Origin: Labilithrix sp.
GTDB lineage: Bacteria; Myxococcota_A; Polyangia; Polyangiales; Polyangiaceae
Reading direction: 5' to 3'
Assembly: GCA_019637105.1 (NCBI GenBank)
Contig: JAHBWF010000055.1
Span: 1-43,870, forward strand
Length of the DNA stretch: 43,870 bases
In this document: in pieces, positions 24,120-31,785 of the stretch
Layout of the letters: every line of letters begins with the position of its first letter
Position numbering within the stretch: position 1 is the stretch's first letter
The notes under the pieces: generated by a model
Seen by the model: the letters and a program-made list of their open reading frames with translations, nothing else
The model's database searches: none
Told to the model about the DNA's origin: nothing
Program-made: the position numbers and the translations under genes

Positions 24120-26660
24120 ATGCTCGGCGCGCCCGTAGACCTCCGGACCGTCTCGCCGAGCGCCGCCGTCGAGCGCCTGCGGGCGGCGCGCCGCTCCGCC
24201 GTCGAGGCGGGCGACCTCACCTCGGCGTCGGCCGACGCGGCGCTCTGCGTCGCGGAGCGGCTCCAGCTCGGCGACGCGCTCGTCGAGGTCGAAGGCGAGG
24301 CCCGCGCGTCGCTCGCGCTGGCGGAGCGAGCCGGCGCCGCGGCCGCGGCGGCGCTCCTGCGCTGGCAGCTCGGCTTCATCGCCGCGCTCGGCGCGGGCGC
24401 GGCGCCGTCCTCGGCGCGCGGGCGCGGCCTCGACGAAGACGAGCCGTCCGCGGGCGAGCCCCCTCTCGGGGAGCCCGCCGCCTGGCGGCACCTCTACGCG
24501 CTCGAGCTCGCGTACCTCCGAGGCGAGCTCGACGCGGCGAGCAGGCACGCGGCGCGCCTCGCCGCGCTCCTCCCGCCGTCGACCGGGCACGCGTCCGCCC
24601 CCGCCTTTCACCTCTTCGCGGGCCTGACGCACGCTGCGCGGGCGGGCGAGGCCGTCGCCGAAGCGCGCGAGGCCCACGCCCGCGCGCTCGCGGCGCACGC
24701 GTCGGAGCTGGCGGCCTACCGCCGCGATTGCCCGGAGGGGTTTCTCCACATGCACGCGCTCCTCGCGGCCGAGCGCGCCCGCCTCGACGGCGACGTCGGC
24801 GCCGCCGTCCCGCTCTACGAGCGCGCGCTCCGGTCCGCTCACGACAACGGCTGCGTCCTCGGCGAGGCGCTCGCGTACGAGGTCGCGGCCGCGTTCTACC
24901 GCCAGCTCGGGCTCCCGACGTTCGCCGATCTCTACCTCGGGCGGGCGCGCGGCCGATACCTCGACTGGGGCGCGCGCGCGAAGGTCGACGCGCTCGACGT
25001 CGCCGTCCCCCACCTCGTCCACCTCCGCGCGGGCGCGGAGGGCGGCGCTCCGGCGCGCCTGGACCGCGCCTCGGTGCTGCGCCTCGGTCACGTCCTGTCG
25101 ACCGAGGCGACCTGGTCGCAGGTCGTCCGTCGCCTCACGTCGCTCGTCGCGGACCACCTGGGCGCGCGCCGCGCCGTGTTCCTCTCCGTCCGCGGCGCGC
25201 GGTGGGCGATCGAGCACGCGACGGGGAACGGCGGCGGCGTGCCCGAGTCGATCGTCGCCGCGGTCCTCCGCTCGCGCGAGGGCGTCGTGCTCCACGACGC
25301 GCGCCTCCCGAACGCCTACGCGTCCGATCCCTACGTCGCCGCGCGCCGCCCGCGATCGATCGCCTGCTTCCCGATCGTCTGCCACCAGGTCGTCCTCGGG
25401 ATCGTCTACCTCGAGGACGAACGCCTCCCGGGCGCGTTCACCGACGAGAAGGTCGAGCTGCTCGGGGTGCTCGTCGAGCAAGCCGGGGTCGCCCTCGAGA
25501 ACGCCCGCCTCCACGGCGAACAGCTGCGGGAGATCGCCGAACGTCAGGAGGCCGAGGCCGCGCTGCGATCGATCCTCGACAACATGGTCGACGCCGTCTT
25601 CGTCAGCGACCGCGAGGGGCGCATCACGCTCACGAACCCGGCGGGCAGGCGCCTGTTCGGCTTCGCCGACCCGCCCGAGGACGCCACGATGTCCGAAGAG
25701 GAGCTCGCGCGGCGCATCCGTCCGGTCCACCCCGACGGCGAGCCCTTCAAGCTCGACGAGCTCCCGATGCTCCGCGCCCTCGCGGGCGAGGTCCTCAGCT
25801 CGATCGACATGACCGCGTTCCACGTGCGCACCGGCCGCGCGATTCACCTTCGGGCGAGCGCCGCCCCGCTCCAGGACGAGCGCGGCGCGATCGCCGGCGG
25901 GGTGGTGGTCGCGGTGAACGTGACCGAGTCCACCGAGCTGGACCGGCTGAAGGAGCAGTTCGTCCGCGTCGTCGCGCACGAGCTCAAGACCCCGGTGGCG
26001 ATCGTGAAGGGCTACGCCGACGTGCTCCGGCGGCTCGACGCGCCGCCGCGGGAGGTCCAGCGCCGCCTCATGGACGCGCTCGTCCGCGGCGCCGACCGGA
26101 TCGATCGGCTCGTCACCGACCTGCTCCTGCTCTGGCAGCTCCAGACCGGCCGGCTCGTGCTCGCGGTGGAGGACGCCGTCGACGTCGGCGACCTCGCGCG
26201 GCGCGTCGTCGCGCGGCTCGCGCCCGACGACGCGGCGCGCGTCGCGATCGAGATCGAGATCGACGCGCCGGTCGTGGTCTCCGGCGATCGCGAGCTCGTG
26301 GAGCGGGCGCTGACCAGCCTCGTCGACAACGCCCTCCGCTACTCGCCGGACCGCGGGCCCGTCCGTGTCGCGGTTCGCGCGCGCGATCGGCGCGCGCAGA
26401 TCGTCGTGTCCGACCGCGGCATCGGCATCCCGGCGGCCAAGCAGGCGCGGCTGTTCGAGCCGTTCTTCCGCGCCCACACCGACACGCCCCACGACACGGG
26501 CGGCCTCGGGCTCGGGCTCTACGTGGCCCGGTCGATCGCGTCGATGCACGGCGGGAGCGTCACGGCCACCAGCGAGGAGGGGGTCGGCAGCACCTTCGTC
26601 TTCACGCTCCCGCTGCCGGCGCGGAGAGCCGCGCCTGGGCGTGACGCTCGACCAGCGTGA
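24120..26660 (+). CDS. Soluble hybrid sensor histidine kinase (TPR-like / GAF / PAS / HisKA-HATPase)
   Basis: This is an 846-aa cytoplasmic kinase with no membrane segment. Residues about 1-310 are a helical TPR-like region ending in YLDWGARAKVDALD, the hallmark found just before the GAF domain of large Ser/Thr-kinase/AAA/TPR/histidine-kinase fusion proteins. A GAF domain (about 315-465), a PAS domain (about 480-600), HisKA with phospho-accepting His620 in VVAHELKTPVAIVKGY, and HATPase_c (N box LVDNALRYS, G1 SDRGIGIP, G2 GGLGLGLY) follow. The Ser/Thr kinase and AAA parts are absent. GGAGG directly abuts the ATG, an unusually short spacing. It overlaps the convergent response regulator gene by 59 bp. 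Confidence 0.9.
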   Translation: MLGAPVDLRTVSPSAAVERLRAARRSAVEAGDLTSASADAALCVAERLQLGDALVEVEGEARASLALAERAGAAAAAALLRWQLGFIAALGAGAAPSSARGRGLDEDEPSAGEPPLGEPAAWRHLYALELAYLRGELDAASRHAARLAALLPPSTGHASAPAFHLFAGLTHAARAGEAVAEAREAHARALAAHASELAAYRRDCPEGFLHMHALLAAERARLDGDVGAAVPLYERALRSAHDNGCVLGEALAYEVAAAFYRQLGLPTFADLYLGRARGRYLDWGARAKVDALDVAVPHLVHLRAGAEGGAPARLDRASVLRLGHVLSTEATWSQVVRRLTSLVADHLGARRAVFLSVRGARWAIEHATGNGGGVPESIVAAVLRSREGVVLHDARLPNAYASDPYVAARRPRSIACFPIVCHQVVLGIVYLEDERLPGAFTDEKVELLGVLVEQAGVALENARLHGEQLREIAERQEAEAALRSILDNMVDAVFVSDREGRITLTNPAGRRLFGFADPPEDATMSEEELARRIRPVHPDGEPFKLDELPMLRALAGEVLSSIDMTAFHVRTGRAIHLRASAAPLQDERGAIAGGVVVAVNVTESTELDRLKEQFVRVVAHELKTPVAIVKGYADVLRRLDAPPREVQRRLMDALVRGADRIDRLVTDLLLLWQLQTGRLVLAVEDAVDVGDLARRVVARLAPDDAARVAIEIEIDAPVVVSGDRELVERALTSLVDNALRYSPDRGPVRVAVRARDRRAQIVVSDRGIGIPAAKQARLFEPFFRAHTDTPHDTGGLGLGLYVARSIASMHGGSVTATSEEGVGSTFVFTLPLPARRAAPGRDARPA

Positions 26661-26991
26661 TGAGCTCGTCGGTCGAGAAGGGCTTTCGCAGGAAATCGCT
26701 CGCGCCGATCTCCGTCGACCGCCGCGCCGCGTGCTCGGCGGCGGTCATGACGATCAGCGGCGCCCGCGAGCTCTGCTCGTAGCGCGTGCGGTACTCCGCG
26801 GCGAAGTCCGCGCCGGACATGATCGGCATCCGTATGTCGAGGAGGATGAGGTCCGGCATCTGCTGCAGGACGCACTCGAGCGCCTCGCGCCCGTTCTCGG
26901 CGGTCGCCACCGCGTAGCCCCGCTCCTCGAGGACGAACCGGAGGAGCTCCCGCAGGTCGGCGTCGTCCTCGATGGCGAGGATGGTCGTCAT
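26602..26991 (-). CDS. Single-domain response regulator
   Basis: This is a 129-aa receiver domain with no output domain: acidic pair IEDDAD near residue 8, phospho-acceptor Asp in DLILLDIRMP, switch Thr in VMTAAE, and the conserved Lys in DFLRKPF. It may act like CheY/DivK by protein contact. The ATG (26991) overlaps the dehydrogenase stop by 4 bp, so it is translated with the dehydrogenase. Its 3' end overlaps the histidine kinase 3' end tail-to-tail. The kinase is the natural candidate partner, though the two genes are on opposite strands. Confidence 0.93.
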   Translation of the reverse strand: MTTILAIEDDADLRELLRFVLEERGYAVATAENGREALECVLQQMPDLILLDIRMPIMSGADFAAEYRTRYEQSSRAPLIVMTAAEHAARRSTEIGASDFLRKPFSTDELITLVERHAQARLSAPAAGA

Positions 26992-28187
26992 CGGCTCCGC
27001 TCCATCCCGGGCGCGAGGATCACCTTCGTGTAGCCCTCGACGCGCCGCTCGCATTTGGCGTAGGCCATCGGCGCGTCCTCCAGCGGCAGCCGGTGGCTGA
27101 CGAGGAAGCTCGGCTTCGACGCGCCCCGCACGATCCGATCGATCAGCATCGGCGCGTACCGCGCGACGGGCGTCTGACCCGTGCCCAGCGAGAGGCCCTT
27201 CTCCCAGAGCTTGCCGAACGAGAGGCGGAACTCCCCCCGCTTGGCGTGCGGGTTGATCCCGCCGGGATCGTTCGGGACGTAGAGGCCGACCGAGCCGATG
27301 CGACCGGTCGGGTTGAGGAGGCGGATCAGGTCTTCGAGGACGACGCTCGGGTTCTCGCGCGAGGGAGCGTTCCAGTCGGTGGCCTGGTAGCCGACGGCTT
27401 CGATCCCGCACATCACGCCCATCATCTTCTCCTCCCCGGGCGCGAGCCTGCCGCTCGTCCGGCGCCGCCTGAGCGCGAGGATCTGCTCGACGGGGTCGCC
27501 GCGGCGGAAGTCGACCGGGTGCGCGCCGAGCTCCTCGGCCTTCGCGAGCCGCTCGTCGATCCCGTCGACCACGTAGATCTCGCTCGCGCTGCGCAGGATC
27601 GCGCTGTGCGCCGCGAGCAGCCCGACCGGGCCGGCCCCGAAGACCGCGACCGTGCTCTCGCCGCCGACGCCGGCGAGGTCATTCGCGTACCACCCGGTCG
27701 GGAAGACGTCCGCCAGGAGGACGAAGTCGTCTTCCCATTCGTCGCCGGGGGTCCCCGGGACCTTGAGGCAGTTTCGCTCCGCGAAGGGCACGCGGAGGTA
27801 CTCGGCCTGGGCGCCCCGGTAGGGCCCCATCCCCACGTAGCCGTAGGCGCCGCCGGCGGAGTCGGACTCGACCGCGAGGCACGCCGACGTGTAGCCGCGC
27901 CGGCAGTTGAAGCACACGCCGCACGAGACGTTGAACGGGACGACGACGCGGTCGCCCCTCCGCACGCCCTCGACGGCCGAGCCCACCTCCTCGACGACCC
28001 CGAGCGGCTCGTGCCCGAGGACGAGCCCGGGAGGGGCGAGCGTCCGCCCCGCGAACATGTGGAGGTCGCTCCCGCAGATCGCCGCCGACGTGATGCGGAC
28101 GATCGCGTCCGTGGGCGACTCGATCACGGGGTCGGGCACGTCCTCGACCGCCACCTCGCGCACGCCCTTCAACACCACGGCTCTCAT
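26988..28187 (-). CDS. Zinc-dependent alcohol dehydrogenase, glutathione-independent formaldehyde dehydrogenase-like
   Basis: This 399-aa medium-chain dehydrogenase has catalytic zinc ligands in AAICGSDLHMF and GHEPLGVVEEVG, structural-zinc cysteines in SCGVCFNCRRGYTSAC, and the Rossmann motif VAVFGAGPVGLLAA followed by VDGIDERLAKA (Asp favouring NAD). The long insertion with EAVGYQATDWNAPSRENP and the length near 400 aa match the Pseudomonas formaldehyde dismutase/dehydrogenase subgroup rather than ordinary alcohol dehydrogenase. A strong Shine-Dalgarno (GAGGAG) precedes the ATG at 28187. Co-translation with a response regulator is unusual for this family. The substrate is not settled. Confidence 0.88.
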   Translation of the reverse strand: MRAVVLKGVREVAVEDVPDPVIESPTDAIVRITSAAICGSDLHMFAGRTLAPPGLVLGHEPLGVVEEVGSAVEGVRRGDRVVVPFNVSCGVCFNCRRGYTSACLAVESDSAGGAYGYVGMGPYRGAQAEYLRVPFAERNCLKVPGTPGDEWEDDFVLLADVFPTGWYANDLAGVGGESTVAVFGAGPVGLLAAHSAILRSASEIYVVDGIDERLAKAEELGAHPVDFRRGDPVEQILALRRRRTSGRLAPGEEKMMGVMCGIEAVGYQATDWNAPSRENPSVVLEDLIRLLNPTGRIGSVGLYVPNDPGGINPHAKRGEFRLSFGKLWEKGLSLGTGQTPVARYAPMLIDRIVRGASKPSFLVSHRLPLEDAPMAYAKCERRVEGYTKVILAPGMERSR

Positions 28188-28303
28188 GCGCGACTCCTCG
28201 CCGAGGACGATTCAAGTTGCGTACCCGCGTCGCCCTGGAGGCCGCCCGATCGGTGGCGCCGGGGCGCGCTCGCGCTCGCCGCCGGCGCGCGGCGGCGCGC
28301 GCG

Positions 28304-29620
28304 TCAGCGCCGTGACCCGAGGCGGCGCCGGATGGTCGTCCGGTCGACCGCGAGCACCCGCGCCGCGCGCGCGAGGTTCCCGTCGCTGCGCTCGATCACG
28401 CGGCGGACGTACCAGTCGACGAGCTGGTCCATCGTCGCCGTGCACTCGCGGAGCGCGGCCGGCAGCGCCTCGAGGGCGCCCGGCGTGTCCGCGGCCCGCC
28501 GCTCGACGCCCGGCTCGAGGCCGAGCAGCATGTTGCGGAGCGCGTTCTGGAGCTCGCGCACGTTCCCCGGCCACGCGTGGCCCTTCGCCTCGTCGCTCCC
28601 GAGCCAGCGCTCGATGCGCCGCCGCGTCGCCGGCAGCGCGCCGCCGGGCAGGTGGCGCTCCACGAAGCTCTGCCCGATGGGGACGATGTCCTCGGGGCGC
28701 TCGCGCAGCGGCGGGAGGCGGATCACGTTGCCGGCGAGGCGCTGGTGGAGGTCGCGCCGGAATTTCCCCTCCTCGACCATCGCGTCGAGGTCCTTGTGGG
28801 TCGCCGCGATGTAGCGGCAGCTCGACGGGTACGTCTTGTCGGAGCCGAGCGGGCTCACCTCGTCGGTCTCCATGACGCGCAGCAGCTTGACCTGCGTGGT
28901 CACCGCGAGGTCGCCGATCTCGTCGAGGAAGAGGGAGCCGCCGTAGGCGCTGCGGATCCGGCCGACGCGCGCCTCGGCGGCGCCGGTGAACGCGCCCTTC
29001 ACGTGCCCGAAGAGCTCGGCGGCCACGAGGGTCTCGGGGACCGCGGCGACGTTGAGCGACGCGCGGGGCGCCGGCGCGCCGTCCTTCGGACCGAGGCAGC
29101 CCTCCTGGACGGCGCGCGCCACGGCCTCCTTGCCGGTGCCGGTCTCGCCGAGGATGAGCACGTCCTGGTCGTGGATGACGCGGCCGAGCAAGAGGGCGTG
29201 CTCCAGCGACTCGCCGAAGCACGCGGCCCACGTCGCGCGGCGCACGGAGGACATCGCGGCGCTCGTGCCGTGGAGCGCGTCCAGCGCGCGGAGGCACCTT
29301 CCGGCGGCCGCCCCGACGCCCGCGTACGTCGACCGCGGCCGCCGCAGCGAGCGCGTCACGACGGCGGGGAGCACGTCGTGCGTGAGCGGACGGGCCGCGT
29401 GTCCGCCGGACGGCCCGGCGAGAGCTTGCGCGTGCGCGACGGCCAGCGCGCAGCGCTCGGCGGCCTCGACGCTGCGTGTCCGCCGCACCCACGGCTCCAG
29501 GGCGCCCTTCCGCGTGAGCGCGGCGATCGACGCCGTGAGCCGAACGCGCGGTAGGTCGAAGGGGTTCCCCAGGAGCGCCGCGATGGCTTCGTCGATGGCT
29601 GCCGGCACGAGGCGAAGCAT
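28304..29620 (-). CDS. Sigma-54-dependent transcriptional activator (bacterial enhancer-binding protein)
   Basis: This 438-aa protein has a central AAA+ domain: Walker A GETGTGKE near residue 157, the sigma-54 contact loop GAFTGA near 208, Walker B GGSLFLDEIGDL, and arginine-finger region FRRDLHQRLA. The C-terminus is a Fis-type helix-turn-helix (DGNLARAARVLAVDRTTIRRRL). The N-terminal 130 residues are not a recognised GAF, PAS or receiver domain. The start is set at 29620; an in-frame ATG at 29667 is possible. It is divergent from the NfeD-flotillin operon, whose upstream region carries a sigma-54 promoter and GGCGAA repeats, so it most likely activates that operon. Confidence 0.92.
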   Translation of the reverse strand: MLRLVPAAIDEAIAALLGNPFDLPRVRLTASIAALTRKGALEPWVRRTRSVEAAERCALAVAHAQALAGPSGGHAARPLTHDVLPAVVTRSLRRPRSTYAGVGAAAGRCLRALDALHGTSAAMSSVRRATWAACFGESLEHALLLGRVIHDQDVLILGETGTGKEAVARAVQEGCLGPKDGAPAPRASLNVAAVPETLVAAELFGHVKGAFTGAAEARVGRIRSAYGGSLFLDEIGDLAVTTQVKLLRVMETDEVSPLGSDKTYPSSCRYIAATHKDLDAMVEEGKFRRDLHQRLAGNVIRLPPLRERPEDIVPIGQSFVERHLPGGALPATRRRIERWLGSDEAKGHAWPGNVRELQNALRNMLLGLEPGVERRAADTPGALEALPAALRECTATMDQLVDWYVRRVIERSDGNLARAARVLAVDRTTIRRRLGSRR

Positions 29621-29667
29621 AGGCGAAAACCATCGTTCGAAGGAATTCGCCCGGGCGAAAATCATCA
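29611..29667. promoter_or_regulatory. Clustered GGCGAA half-sites, candidate enhancer for the sigma-54 activator
   Basis: GGCGAA occurs at 29611-29616, 29622-29627 and 29654-29659, and inverted (TTCGCC) at 29646-29651. The last two form the perfect 14-bp palindrome TTCGCCCGGGCGAA (29646-29659). The longer stretches GGCGAAAACCATC (29622) and GGCGAAAATCATC (29654) are near-identical direct repeats. The cluster sits 60-110 bp upstream of the sigma-54 promoter, typical for enhancer sites, and overlaps the activator's own start. Confidence 0.6.
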
Positions 29668-29718
29668 CCCATCGAGAGAGCTCTCGCGCGCGCGCGGCCA
29701 GAACAGGGAGGCGCGGGC

Positions 29719-29734
29719 TGGCACGCCGCTCGCA
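29719..29734 (+). promoter_or_regulatory. Sigma-54 (-24/-12) promoter of the NfeD-flotillin operon
   Basis: TGGCACGCCGCTCGCA matches the sigma-54 consensus TGGCAC-N5-TTGCA except for T-to-C at one position, with GG (29720-29721) and GC (29732-29733) exactly 10 bp apart. It points at the NfeD-like gene, whose start is 40 bp downstream, and is next to a sigma-54 activator gene. Confidence 0.8.
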
Positions 29735-29773
29735 GTACGCACCGGAGAAGGTCGCTCGTCGGAGAACATCCCC

Positions 29774-30352
29774 ATGCTCACACTCTACCTCGTCGGTCTC
29801 GTCGCAGGCGGTCTCTTGCTCGTCGTCTCGCTCCTCTCGTTCGGCGAGACGGACGACGGCGAGCTCGAAGCGGACACCGACGTCCACGAAGGCGGCGAGG
29901 GCGGCGTCGCGCACGTCAGCGACGCCGCCCTCGCGCTGCTCGTGCTGCCGGTCGCGTCGCTCCGCTTCTGGACGTTCCTCCTCGCGTTCGGCGGCCTCGC
30001 GGGCACGCTCGCGACGTTGGCGGGGGTCGGGGCCGTCGGCGCCGCGCTCGCCGCGGGCCTCGTCGGCTACGCGGCGGGGGTGGGCGCGACCGGGCTCGTG
30101 CGCTGGCTCGGCAAGACGCAGGTCTCGAGCACGCTCTCGCGCGACGCCTGCGTCGGGGCCACGGGCGTCGTCCTCTTGCCGGTCGGGCGCGAGACGCTCG
30201 GGCGCGTCCGCGTGCGGCTCGACGAGCAGATGCTCGATCTCGACGCCGTGACCGACGACGAGCGCGAGCTCGCCGTCGGGCACACGGCGGTCGTCTACGA
30301 GATGCGCGACGACGGGGTCGTGTTGGTCACCGGGACGCGCGAAGGCGCTTAA
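29774..30352 (+). CDS. NfeD-like membrane protein with C-terminal OB fold (YqiJ-type)
   Basis: This 192-aa protein has an N-terminal membrane helix (TLYLVGLVAGGLLLVVSLLS), an acidic stretch (GETDDGELEADTDVHEGGEG), two or three further helices (about 50-108), and a C-terminal OB-fold-like beta domain (about 115-192: GATGVVLLPVGRETLGRVRVR ... VVYEMRDDGVVLVTG). This is the arrangement of short NfeD/YqiJ/YuaF proteins, which accompany flotillins and organise membrane microdomains. A Shine-Dalgarno GGAGA precedes the ATG. It is the first gene of the sigma-54-driven operon, 25 bp upstream of the first flotillin. Confidence 0.85.
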   Translation: MLTLYLVGLVAGGLLLVVSLLSFGETDDGELEADTDVHEGGEGGVAHVSDAALALLVLPVASLRFWTFLLAFGGLAGTLATLAGVGAVGAALAAGLVGYAAGVGATGLVRWLGKTQVSSTLSRDACVGATGVVLLPVGRETLGRVRVRLDEQMLDLDAVTDDERELAVGHTAVVYEMRDDGVVLVTGTREGA

Positions 30353-30377
30353 CAACGAACGAGAAAGGAAACCCAAC

Positions 30378-31727
30378 GTGAACGAAATTGCCCTTTTCGA
30401 ACTGGCGCGGCCCGCGATCGTGGTCGCGGCCGCCGGCGCGCTCGCGCTGGCGGTCGTGCTCCTCGGCGCGCTCGCGCGGCGCTTCCTCTACGTCTGCAAG
30501 CCCAACGAGGTGCTCATCTTCTCCGGGCGCCGCCGACGGACGGCCGACGGCCGCGACGTCGGCTTCCGCGTCCTCACCGGAGGCCGCGCGCTCCGCGTCC
30601 CGCTGCTCGAGCGGGTGGATCGCATGGACATGACGCTCGTCTCGGTGCCGATGTCCGTGACGGGCGCGTACTCGGAGGGGGGCATCCCCCTGAACCTCAG
30701 CGCCATCGCCAACGTCAAGGTCTCGAGCGACGGCGCGCTCATCGGCAACGCCATCGAGCGGTTCCTCGGCAAGAGCGTCGACGAGATCGCGCGCGTCGCG
30801 AAGGAGACGCTCGAGGGGCACCTCCGCGGCGTGCTCGCGACGATGACGCCGGAGGAGATCAACGAGGACCGCCTCAAGTTCGCCGAGCGCCTGAGCGACG
30901 AGGCCGGCCCCGACCTCGCCAAGCTCGGCCTCCAGGTCGACACGCTCAAGATCCAGCACGTCTCGGACGATCGGAGCTACCTCGACAGCATCGGTCGCAG
31001 CCGCATCGCCGAGATCCTGCGCGCGGCCGAGGTCGCCGAGTCCGACGCCGTCCGCGAGGCCGAGGAGGCGGAGGCGCGGGCGACGGCGCGCGGCGAGATC
31101 GCGCGCACGCAGGCGAACGGCAACGTCCAGCGCCGCCAGAACGAGGCGCGCGAGCTCGTCGCGCGGCTCGTGTCGGAGGCGCGCAGCGAGGAGGAGCGCA
31201 CGCAGCAGGCCGGCGCCGCGGCGCGCGCCGAGGCGGAGCAGAAGCTCCACACGATCCGCGCCGAGCTCGAGCGGCTCCGGCTGGTGGCGGACGTCGGCGT
31301 CCCCGCCGAGGTCGAGCGTCGCGTGCAGACGCTCTTCGCCGAGGGCGACGCGTCGGCGGTCGCGGCCAAGGGCGAGGCGGTCTCGCAGGCGCTCGCGCAC
31401 CTCCGCGAGGCGTGGGTCGAGAGCGGGGAGCACGCGATGGACATGGTCGTCGTCCAGCACCTCGACGAGATCTTCGCGCGCGTCACGGCGGCGGCCTCGC
31501 AGGTCCAGGCCAAGCAGGTGTCGCTGCTCGACGCCGGCGACGGGAGCACGGTCGTCGGCTACGTCAACGCCTACCCGGCCGCGGTCAAGTCGCTGCTCGA
31601 TCAGCTCTCGACCACGCTCGGCGTCAGCTTCTCCTCCGTCCTGCGCGGCGACGACGCCCCGCCCGCCACGCGACGCGACGGGTTCCCCAACGGTCGCGCG
31701 CTCGCCAGCGAGTCGACGGCCGAGTGA
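30378..31727 (+). CDS. Flotillin-like SPFH protein 1
   Basis: This 449-aa protein has an N-terminal membrane anchor (about residues 9-33), then an SPFH/PHB domain beginning YVCKPNEVLIFSGRRRR and including GGRALRVPLLERVDRMDM, GGIPLNLSAIANVKV, ETLEGHLRGVLATMTPEEIN, and a flotillin-type coiled coil rich in Glu/Ala/Arg (about 215-330). Bacterial flotillins scaffold functional membrane microdomains and respond to envelope stress. A GTG start at 30378 follows Shine-Dalgarno AAAGGAAA. A paralogue follows 58 bp downstream. The pairing with an upstream NfeD matches yqiJ-yqiK and yuaF-floT arrangements. Confidence 0.9.
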   Translation: MNEIALFELARPAIVVAAAGALALAVVLLGALARRFLYVCKPNEVLIFSGRRRRTADGRDVGFRVLTGGRALRVPLLERVDRMDMTLVSVPMSVTGAYSEGGIPLNLSAIANVKVSSDGALIGNAIERFLGKSVDEIARVAKETLEGHLRGVLATMTPEEINEDRLKFAERLSDEAGPDLAKLGLQVDTLKIQHVSDDRSYLDSIGRSRIAEILRAAEVAESDAVREAEEAEARATARGEIARTQANGNVQRRQNEARELVARLVSEARSEEERTQQAGAAARAEAEQKLHTIRAELERLRLVADVGVPAEVERRVQTLFAEGDASAVAAKGEAVSQALAHLREAWVESGEHAMDMVVVQHLDEIFARVTAAASQVQAKQVSLLDAGDGSTVVGYVNAYPAAVKSLLDQLSTTLGVSFSSVLRGDDAPPATRRDGFPNGRALASESTAE

Positions 31728-31785
31728 GCTCGGACCGCCTCGCCGTCACCCCGAACCCTCATCGTCTCAGGAAGGAAGAACCGTC

